NCBI GenBank assembly: GCA_012522285.1 | Contig: JAAYKS010000332.1 | Span: forward strand, 1-12,919 | Reading direction: 5' to 3' | DNA from: Clostridiaceae bacterium | GTDB taxonomy: Bacteria; Bacillota; Clostridia; Saccharofermentanales; UBA5734 | Length of the DNA: 12,919 bases | In this document: one piece after another, positions 7,379 to 12,919 of the stretch | How the letters are laid out: every line of letters starts with the position of its first letter | Numbering within the stretch: the first letter of the stretch is position 1 | The notes under the pieces: model-generated | What the model saw: the letters and a program-made list of their open reading frames with translations, nothing else | Told to the model about the DNA's origin: nothing | The model's database searches: none | Made by a program: the position numbers and the translations under genes

Positions 7379-8049
7379 ACGGTTTTCTCCACCTTGTATC
7401 CCAGCCCGCGGACCGTCACGATTTGAAAAGCGTCCAGGTGCCCGAACCGATCCCGCAACCTTTTGATGTGGACGTCGACGGTTCGTTCGTCCGATTCGGA
7501 ATCAAACCCCCAGATTTCCTCCATGAGATCAAACCGGGTGAAGATACGACCCGGCTGGGACAGCAGCTTGAAAAGCAGGTAGAATTCCTTCTGGGGCAAC
7601 GTCACGGTTTCCTCGGGTGTCGACACGGTCAGAGCGTCATAATCGAGCACCACATTTCCGGCGACAATGCGCCGCTCCGCGCTGATCCGGGCGCGGCGGA
7701 GCAATGCCTCGATCCGGAGCAGCATCTCCTCGAAATCGATCGGTTTGACCATATAGTCGTCGGTTCCCGCGCGAAACCCCTGCACCTTGTCCTCGATCCG
7801 CTCCTTGGCGGTCACCATGAGGATTGGGAAGGTGTAGCCGGCGTCACGCAGGTCGCGGGTCAAGGTGTACCCGTCCATGCGGGGCATCATGATGTCCGCG
7901 ATCATCAGATCGATGTGCCGTTCACCGAGCACCCGCATCGCATCCACCCCGTCGGACGCTCCGACCACGCGGTACCCCGCGCGGACCAGGTATGCCTCGA
8001 TGAGTTTACGGATACTGTCGTTGTCGTCCACGACCAGAATGTCAAACAT
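7375..8049 (-). CDS. OmpR-family response regulator (receiver plus winged helix)
   Basis: DNA-binding transcription factor, 224 residues, the usual length for the family. The receiver domain (1-120) has the acidic pair Asp8/Asp9, the phosphorylation site Asp52 in IADIMMP, Thr80 and Lys102. The winged-helix domain (about 130-224) has the typical LPQKEFYLLFKLL, RFDLMEEIWG and RTVDVHIKRLRDRF stretches and ends in the RGLGYK wing. The ATG at 8049-8047 has AAAGGAG with an 8-base gap. It lies 24 bases after the ABC gene and overlaps the kinase gene by four bases, so ABC, regulator and kinase form one operon. The direct repeat in front of the ABC gene (10528-10546) is the best candidate for its binding site; that link is an inference. 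Confidence 0.95.
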   Translation of the reverse strand: MFDILVVDDNDSIRKLIEAYLVRAGYRVVGASDGVDAMRVLGERHIDLMIADIMMPRMDGYTLTRDLRDAGYTFPILMVTAKERIEDKVQGFRAGTDDYMVKPIDFEEMLLRIEALLRRARISAERRIVAGNVVLDYDALTVSTPEETVTLPQKEFYLLFKLLSQPGRIFTRFDLMEEIWGFDSESDERTVDVHIKRLRDRFGHLDAFQIVTVRGLGYKVEKTV

Positions 8050-8073
8050 GCGGCAGACTCCTTTCGGACCGGG

Positions 8074-10473
8074 TCACTCGGAACGCAACGCGGCGACGGG
8101 ATCCATGCGGGCGGCCATGCGGGCCGGAATCGTGCCCGCGATTACGGTCAGGAGCATACTGCCCGCGACCAGCAGCACCGACATGTACGGGGTCATCCGC
8201 ACAATGCCCTCGATGCCCGACATCCGGGCGACGATCGCGTCAATCGGGATCGACAGCAGGAACGAGGAAGCGATGCCCAGCACGCCCGCCGCCAGACCGA
8301 TGATCAATGTTTCGGCATCAAACAGACGTGTGATGTCGCGTTTGCGGGCCCCTACGCTCCGGAGCACCCCGATTTCGCGGGTACGCTCGATCACTGACAC
8401 GTAGGTGATGATGCCGATCATGATCGTCGAGACCACCAGAGAGATGGCGGCAAAACCGACCAGCACCGTTGTCACGGTGTCGAGCAAAGAGGAGATCATG
8501 TCGGTCACCATCTCGGACAGGTCGGTATACAGGACCTGATCCGCCGTGTCTTTGTCGTCATTATACGCGTCCAGGTATTCCTTGATCGCGTCTTTGCTGT
8601 CAAAGTCCGCGGGATAAATCTGGATGCCAACCGGCCGGTTGACCGCGCCAAGTGCCAGCAACCGGGCGTCCCGTACCCGATCGTCCGCAAACGGCGCGCC
8701 GGTGAGGACGTCAACCGGAGAGTCCAGCTGTGCCGCGGCGATCGCCGAGTTTTCCGCATCCAAGGCCACACGCTCGGAAAGCGCGGTGGTATAGATGATG
8801 CCGGGGGAAAAGTACTCGCTCGCGGCATCCTCGCGGATGCGCAGCACGCCGGTCACCGTCAGGGGGGTCCCCGTATCGGACGCAAAGAGAGCGTCGTACT
8901 CCGCGGTGGAAACAGGGAGGAACGCGCCGTCGCGCTCGACATAAAACGCGTCGTTCGGGATTGCCTTGAGCGGCGTCGTTCCGAGCAGGGTATGCACGGT
9001 ATAGGTGTCTGCCGGTTCCATCATACCAAGCTTGCGAAACAGAGCCTCGTCCATCCGGTTGTACTTGTCCACGACGATGGCGATTTCACCCTCGGTTTCG
9101 GGAAGCCGGCTGTTTTCACCGACCAGCTCGTACAGGGAAAGCACGAAGTCCGGGTTGTCCGGCATTTCCTGCCAATATGTGTTGCCGGTCCCCTGGAGAC
9201 TCTCCATGGGTGTGGTCCGTCCGACGTCGAACCGGAGCACCGTGTCCTCCGCCCGCGCCAGCAAATTGAAGTCCACTCCGCGCGTGTAGGCGATCGTACT
9301 GGCCACCCCACCCAGCGATGCCTCCATCTGCCCGACGTATTCCAGGTACTCGTCGGTGATCCGATTGGTGTGCGTAGTGCGATTTTGCGCGGAGTCATAT
9401 CGATACACCGCATCCCCTTCGGGGTATTCCACGTATCCATCGGTGTCTCCGCGTCCTCCTCCCAGAGGGCCGCGCTCGCGGAGATCCACATTCTGTACCG
9501 CCGGGTTGACGGAGATCGGGAAACCGGACAGCGCTTCCGTCTGCAGGTCGTCCATGTAGGCACCCAGCCCGCCCGACAACGCAAGCACCAATGCCACGCC
9601 CGCGATGCCGATGCTCCCGGCAATCGAGGTCAGAATCGTCCGTCCCCTCTTGGTCATGAGGTTTCGAAACGACAAGCCGGCTGCAGCGGACAGCGACATC
9701 GACGTCTTGGCACGCTTTTGCGCGCGCTGTGCAAGAACGCCCGTTGCGGGCTCGGATGCCTTGCCACTGGAAGTTGAATCCTCCGCCGAACCGATCGACC
9801 GGGTGTCCGACACGACCTCCCCGTCCAGCAGACGAACAATCCGATCGCTGTAACGTTCCGCCAGTTCCGCGTTGTGTGTGACCATCAAGACCAGCCGGGT
9901 GCGCGAAACCTCCTTGAGGATTTCCAGCACTTGCTCGCTGGTGTGCGAGTCGAGCGCGCCGGTCGGCTCGTCCGCCAGCAGAATGTCTGGATCGTTGACC
10001 AGGGCGCGGGCGATCGCAACCCGTTGCATCTGCCCGCCTGACAGCTGGTTGGGCTTTTTTCGGACCTGATCGCTCAGCCCGACCGACTCCAGTGCGCGAT
10101 GTGCCCGGCGGCGGCGCTCTGCCGGTGCCACCCCCGCGAGAGTCAGAGAAATCTCGACGTTTTGCAACACCGACTGATGAGCGATGAGGTTGTAGTTCTG
10201 AAACACGAAACCGACCGACCGGTTGCGGTAGGCGTCCCAATCGCTGTCGTTCCAGGCTTTGGTGGACTGACCGTTGATGACCAGGTCGCCATCGTCGTAA
10301 CGGTCCAACCCTCCGACGACGTTCAACAGGGTGGTTTTGCCGCACCCCGAAGGGCCGAGCACAGATACAAATTCATTCTTCCGGAACGCGATCGACACCT
10401 GCCGAAGTGCAGGGATCCGCTGTTCGCCGATCCGATAGGTCTTTGTGATGTTGACAAGTTGCAGCATAGACAT
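8074..10473 (-). CDS. ABC transporter, ATPase and FtsX-type permease in one chain (MacB-like family)
   Basis: Membrane protein of 799 residues. The N-terminal ATPase (about 1-225) has Walker A GPSGCGKT (40-47), Q-loop Gln92, signature LSGGQ (144-148), Walker B ILLADE (164-169) and H-loop His200. A linker (about 230-265) leads to one membrane helix (about 279-301), a large outside domain (about 302-665) and three C-terminal helices (about 668-692, 722-743, 762-782). FtsX hallmarks are ERTREIGVLRSVGARKRDI and PARMAARMDPVAALRSE. Relatives export or extract peptides, lipids or lipoproteins, or pass mechanical signals; the substrate cannot be told here. The fused layout resembles MacB, but this host type lacks the outer-membrane partners. 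Start: the ATG at 10473 has GGAGG seven bases upstream. A longer reading from 10497 is rejected because its ATG overlaps the predicted -10 box. First gene of the operon with the two-component system. Confidence 0.93.
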   Translation of the reverse strand: MSMLQLVNITKTYRIGEQRIPALRQVSIAFRKNEFVSVLGPSGCGKTTLLNVVGGLDRYDDGDLVINGQSTKAWNDSDWDAYRNRSVGFVFQNYNLIAHQSVLQNVEISLTLAGVAPAERRRRAHRALESVGLSDQVRKKPNQLSGGQMQRVAIARALVNDPDILLADEPTGALDSHTSEQVLEILKEVSRTRLVLMVTHNAELAERYSDRIVRLLDGEVVSDTRSIGSAEDSTSSGKASEPATGVLAQRAQKRAKTSMSLSAAAGLSFRNLMTKRGRTILTSIAGSIGIAGVALVLALSGGLGAYMDDLQTEALSGFPISVNPAVQNVDLRERGPLGGGRGDTDGYVEYPEGDAVYRYDSAQNRTTHTNRITDEYLEYVGQMEASLGGVASTIAYTRGVDFNLLARAEDTVLRFDVGRTTPMESLQGTGNTYWQEMPDNPDFVLSLYELVGENSRLPETEGEIAIVVDKYNRMDEALFRKLGMMEPADTYTVHTLLGTTPLKAIPNDAFYVERDGAFLPVSTAEYDALFASDTGTPLTVTGVLRIREDAASEYFSPGIIYTTALSERVALDAENSAIAAAQLDSPVDVLTGAPFADDRVRDARLLALGAVNRPVGIQIYPADFDSKDAIKEYLDAYNDDKDTADQVLYTDLSEMVTDMISSLLDTVTTVLVGFAAISLVVSTIMIGIITYVSVIERTREIGVLRSVGARKRDITRLFDAETLIIGLAAGVLGIASSFLLSIPIDAIVARMSGIEGIVRMTPYMSVLLVAGSMLLTVIAGTIPARMAARMDPVAALRSE

Positions 10474-10495
10474 AAAAAAGCCTCCGCAGGTTCTC

Positions 10496-10501
10496 ATTGT
10501 A
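10496..10501 (-). promoter_or_regulatory. Predicted -10 box for the ABC / two-component operon
   Basis: Minus-strand TACAAT matches the sigma-A -10 box at 5 of 6 positions. No convincing -35 box is found at 16-18 bases, as expected for a promoter that depends on an activator. The start point would fall near 10489, giving a leader of about 16 bases that still holds the GGAGG site. Confidence 0.4.
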
Positions 10502-10527
10502 TAGAGAGACCCATCCTACGAAGGTTA

Positions 10528-10546
10528 CATGAACCCACCATGAACC
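10528..10546 (-). promoter_or_regulatory. Tandem GGTTCATG direct repeat, likely OmpR-type regulator box
   Basis: On the minus strand GGTTCATG occurs twice (10546-10539 and 10535-10528), exactly 11 bases apart, one helical turn. The nearer copy ends 26 bases before the -10 box, placing the pair at about -40 to -57, where class II activators sit. Two same-direction hexamers with a 5-base gap are typical of OmpR-family sites such as PhoP boxes. The operon encodes an OmpR-family regulator, so autoregulation is a reasonable inference. The nearer copy also forms a short inverted repeat (GGTT-N5-AACC). Confidence 0.55.
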
Positions 10547-10575
10547 GAACGGAATCGCCTGCCGGCCTTTGACCG

Positions 10576-11166
10576 TCAGCCCGCGGCCATCACCCGCTTG
10601 TGCTCTTGCGGCTCCGATACCGCGGCCGCCTCCCGGAGTTCCCGTACCAACCGCCGGATGACGTTGTGGGGAGCGCCCAGGCCGTCGTCCGCTTTCCATC
10701 GATAGGTCCGGATTGTAAGCTGTGTGGAATCCCCTTCGGGCCGGAGTGTGAGCGTGAGACAGAGGATCCGCGGATCGGCGGCACTCGGCAAGGCAAACAC
10801 CGTTCTATGCGGGTTCGTATCTAAAAGACGCATCCGACGCAGCAGAGGGGACGATGGTTCCGGCGCCTTCGCCGGCAAACGGATTACACCCGCCAGGACC
10901 GGTACAGAGGCATTGATGCGCAGCGTGGCCATCCTCCGCGGCATCCCCCGGCCGCGGCGCACGACGATCCCGGGTGGGTTGCCCGCCGCGTCCCTCCCCC
11001 GGGACGGACGGCCTTTCGCAAGGAGTGCACTGGACAATACCAGCGAAGAGACATACCAACCGGCATGCACCAGCCCCGCAATCTGTCCCGGGAGCCAACC
11101 CAGGATGGAAGCGAGACCGGTCTGCAAACCTTCTTCCCCCGCTATGCGTTCCGCGGTTTTGTCCAT
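10576..11166 (-). CDS. Hypothetical protein with one central hydrophobic stretch
   Basis: I do not recognise this family. The frame stays open for 226 codons from a TTG at 11253, and codon choice is like that of the neighbours (about two thirds G or C at third positions in a sampled stretch), which supports coding on this strand. From the ATG at 11166 the product has 196 residues. A hydrophobic segment (about 18-50, GWLPGQIAGLVHAGWYVSSLVL and on) could be a membrane helix or a buried core. A basic, glycine-rich stretch follows, then an alternating beta-like region (ILCLTLTLRPEGDSTQLTIRTYRW) and a charged C-terminal helix. The start is uncertain: the ATG at 11166 has GGGGGAG about 13 bases upstream; the TTG at 11253 has no ribosome site; a good GGAGGG lies before an in-frame ATA codon. 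It ends 102 bases before the ABC gene, which has its own promoter. Confidence 0.6.
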   Translation of the reverse strand: MDKTAERIAGEEGLQTGLASILGWLPGQIAGLVHAGWYVSSLVLSSALLAKGRPSRGRDAAGNPPGIVVRRGRGMPRRMATLRINASVPVLAGVIRLPAKAPEPSSPLLRRMRLLDTNPHRTVFALPSAADPRILCLTLTLRPEGDSTQLTIRTYRWKADDGLGAPHNVIRRLVRELREAAAVSEPQEHKRVMAAG

Positions 11167-11313
11167 CTGTGCAGCCCATCTCCCCCACGGTATGGTGAAA
11201 AACCCTCCAACAGTTCCATTGTGCGGATTGTGATCGTACCCGACAAGTGACAAACATCATGAGTTGAACATCAATTTCAATATCGGTTTATTCAATCACT
11301 CATACTCATCCCG

Positions 11314-11346
11314 GCAGAGATCACTTCCACATCTACATATCTCTGC
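11314..11346. promoter_or_regulatory. 8-bp inverted repeat around the kinase promoter, operator candidate
   Basis: GCAGAGAT (11314-11321) and its exact complement ATCTCTGC (11339-11346) are separated by 17 bases, with arm centres 25 bases apart. The pair brackets the predicted -35 box and ends two bases before the -10 box, so a bound protein would compete with RNA polymerase. Because it lies upstream of the predicted transcript start, it should act as DNA and not as an RNA hairpin. Which protein binds is unknown; the kinase's own response regulator beyond the window edge is one guess. Confidence 0.45.
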
Positions 11347-11354
11347 GATACAAT
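11326..11354 (+). promoter_or_regulatory. Predicted sigma-A promoter of the plus-strand kinase gene
   Basis: TCCACA (11326-11331, 4 of 6 matches to the -35 box) and TACAAT (11349-11354, 5 of 6 to the -10 box) are 17 bases apart. Transcription would start near 11361, about 30 bases before the GTG start codon. Confidence 0.5.
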
Positions 11355-11390
11355 GATGGAAACTAAAGCCGTTCCCGCCGGGGGTGTCAG

Positions 11391-12919
11391 GTGTCAGTTG
11401 AACAGCAGGTCGGAATTGTCATCTACACCATTCAACTGATGGCGGGGATGCTCGTCATCACATCCATCTGGACCCGATCCAAAAAATCTGCTTCCCTGAC
11501 GCTGTTGACGGCTCTGCAGGCGACCGTCATGGCATGGCTACTGTGTGCAATCATCGAAAATCTGGTGCGGGGCACCCCGGTGTACCCGTTTTTCGTCCGC
11601 CGGATCCTCGTCGTACTCTATTTTCTCGCACCGCTCTGGCTGTTGTTCACGTTTGCATATCTGGACCTCCCGCTCCTCCGTTCCCGGAAGGCACGTATCG
11701 GGGTCCTTATGCCCTCGGTTGTACTCGCTCTCTATACGTTGATCACACCTGCTTCCCCCTGGATCATTCGAGAAATGGACGGGAATACACAGGTTGCCCA
11801 ATGGGGTTCCGTGTTTATTGCCAGCACTTTCGCAACCTATTTGGTGGGGCTTTTGTGCGCCGCGTTGCTTGTGTTCCGGACTTGGCGGACACGCCGCAAC
11901 GTCCGGGAAAACCTGCTGCTGGCGATCTCCGCGCTGGTGCCGATCCTGCTCAGCATCCTTGTCAACCTTCGGATCATCCAACCTCCGGTATTCGACCTCA
12001 CGCCGATCAGTCTCTCGTTTTTTATCGGAGTCATTGCGTTGCTTGCGTACCGGCACAAGTTGCTTGACCGCATGCCCCATGTTGCGCGGGAGTTGCTCGC
12101 CAGTTTCACCGAGGCCATCCTGATCCTCGACCCGGACGGCAACATTGTCGACTACAACAACGCCTTCCGCAGTCTGTTCTCCCCGCTCGTCGACCTGGAT
12201 GGTTGCCGGACCGTCATGGACATCCGCGCTCGACTCCCGGAAGAAGCCGTCGATGTGGAGGCAGTCGAGCGGTTTCGCCAAACTTACAAAGCACACAATC
12301 CTGACCACCCGGTCGTTTTCCAGGTACGAACCGGAGAGCAGGACCGCACGTTTTCCTGTGTGATTGATCCGCTGGTGGACAACGAAAAACAGGAAGTGGG
12401 AAGGCTGCTCGCTTTTCATGACATCACCGCTCTGCGCGACCAGACACTGCTGTCTGAACGGAAGCGCGTATCGGGTGATCTGCATGACAGTCTGGGCAAC
12501 AGCCTCAATATCATCGGGTCCAACCTGGAATACGCCCTCCGGCTCCAGCCGGATCAACCGGAGATCCGCCGGTGTCTGCAGGTGTCCTACGAGCGGTCGA
12601 CCCGTGCGATCCTGGACCTCCGGCGCATCGTGGACGCACTTTCCCCGGTCGATGTCGCCGAACATGGTCTGACACTCGCGCTGGAGAATCTGATCGCAAG
12701 GACCCGGCGTCAGGGGGTGCACATCACCTTCGACCATCTGGTCTCGGCAGGAAAGGAGCCAGACAGGATCCTCCACCCCGAGCACCTGTACTATATCTGC
12801 CAGGAGGCTCTTCACAACGCAGTTGAGCACGGCCGGCCCGAAACCATTCAGGTGGTACTCAAACAAAATCCGGACGACCTGCGCCTTTACATCTCCGACG
12901 ACGGCGCCGGCTGCAAAGA
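11391..12919 (+). CDS. Sensor histidine kinase with 7 membrane helices, PAS-like domain and NarL-type core (3' end cut off)
   Basis: Open from 11391 to the window end (509 codons, no stop). Seven hydrophobic segments are visible (about residues 9-26, 36-55, 66-88, 98-117, 137-160, 170-190, 198-216), the pattern of the N-terminal 7TM domain of Gram-positive kinases. A PAS-like domain follows (from about 236: FTEAILILDPDGNIVDYNNAF). The dimer/phospho-acceptor region is of the NarL/DesK (HisKA_3) type, with His365 in LHDSLGNSL, and the ATPase domain has Asn476 in QEALHNAVEHG and the G1 box DDGAG (503-507) just before the cut. It likely senses a signal at or in the membrane and phosphorylates a LuxR/NarL-type regulator, probably encoded next (not visible). 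Start: an in-frame TAA at 11364-11366 limits the choice. The GTG at 11391 has a G-rich GGGGG six bases upstream and keeps the first helix whole; the next ATG (codon 17) would cut into it. Confidence 0.9.
   Translation, partial: MSVEQQVGIVIYTIQLMAGMLVITSIWTRSKKSASLTLLTALQATVMAWLLCAIIENLVRGTPVYPFFVRRILVVLYFLAPLWLLFTFAYLDLPLLRSRKARIGVLMPSVVLALYTLITPASPWIIREMDGNTQVAQWGSVFIASTFATYLVGLLCAALLVFRTWRTRRNVRENLLLAISALVPILLSILVNLRIIQPPVFDLTPISLSFFIGVIALLAYRHKLLDRMPHVARELLASFTEAILILDPDGNIVDYNNAFRSLFSPLVDLDGCRTVMDIRARLPEEAVDVEAVERFRQTYKAHNPDHPVVFQVRTGEQDRTFSCVIDPLVDNEKQEVGRLLAFHDITALRDQTLLSERKRVSGDLHDSLGNSLNIIGSNLEYALRLQPDQPEIRRCLQVSYERSTRAILDLRRIVDALSPVDVAEHGLTLALENLIARTRRQGVHITFDHLVSAGKEPDRILHPEHLYYICQEALHNAVEHGRPETIQVVLKQNPDDLRLYISDDGAGCK

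Larger units (their letters stand above)
11254..11390. other. AT-rich divergent intergenic region
   Basis: Clearly richer in A and T than the genes on both sides, this stretch separates the leftward hypothetical gene from the rightward kinase gene and must carry promoters for both. The rightward promoter and an inverted repeat are described separately. For the leftward gene only TTGAA-type sequences were seen and no convincing -10 box. A weak inverted repeat TTGAA-N7-TTCAA lies at 11264-11280. There is no tRNA or other obvious RNA gene. Confidence 0.6.

Noticed and set aside
7423..8397. 324-codon open frame on the plus strand
   Set aside because: It spans the antisense of the response regulator and the end of the ABC gene, both well supported. 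The His- and Asp-rich product is typical of an antisense shadow.
10474..10497. ATG at 10497-10495 as start of the ABC protein
   Set aside because: It overlaps the predicted -10 box and has no ribosome site. The ATG at 10473 has GGAGG seven bases upstream and leaves the typical short N-terminus before the ATPase.
11264..11280. TTGAA-N7-TTCAA inverted repeat in the divergent region
   Set aside because: The arms are only 5 bp of AT-rich sequence and could easily arise by chance. There is no second copy and no clear link to a promoter.
11538..12866. 442-codon open frame on the minus strand
   Set aside because: It lies opposite the plus-strand kinase gene, which has unmistakable membrane helices and H, N and G1 motifs. 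The antisense product is hydrophilic and shows no family features.

Overview
The window looks like chromosomal DNA of a GC-rich (roughly 60% by eye) Gram-positive bacterium, most likely a member of the Bacillota/Clostridia. Three things point that way, all by inference. Most starts carry strong GGAGG-type ribosome binding sites. An OmpR-type two-component system sits with an ABC-FtsX transporter. A sensor kinase has a seven-helix membrane domain. Nothing identifies the genus. No tRNA, rRNA, CRISPR array, insertion sequence or phage gene was seen.

Left part (about 134-6184, minus strand): three glycoside hydrolase genes read leftward, in the order GH95-like, GH51 alpha-L-arabinofuranosidase, GH43-like. 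A likely extended -10 promoter lies just upstream of the GH95 gene. None of the three proteins has a signal peptide, so they probably act in the cytoplasm on imported arabinose-containing, possibly fucosylated or L-galactosylated, plant-wall oligosaccharides. The matching sugar transporter and regulator are not in the window. A strong hairpin lies between the GH51 and GH43 genes.

Middle part (6219-10546, minus strand): a second operon codes for a one-chain ABC exporter/mechanotransmission protein (ATPase plus FtsX-type permease), an OmpR-type response regulator and a sensor kinase with a short extracytoplasmic loop. It ends in a clear Rho-independent terminator. Its promoter region carries an 11-bp-spaced direct repeat (GGTTCATG twice), the layout expected for an OmpR-family activator. 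This suggests that the regulator controls the operon that encodes it.

Right part (10576-12919): one unrecognised minus-strand gene with an uncertain start, then an AT-rich divergent intergenic region with a promoter and an 8-bp inverted repeat. Last is the 5' part of a plus-strand kinase gene (seven membrane segments, a PAS-like domain, a NarL-type kinase core) that runs off the window.

No clearly new multi-gene system was found. The best leads are the two regulatory elements (10528-10546 and 11314-11346), the orphan gene at 10576-11166, the strand-asymmetric hairpin at 1998-2038, and the divergent GH95-like and GH51 active-site motifs.
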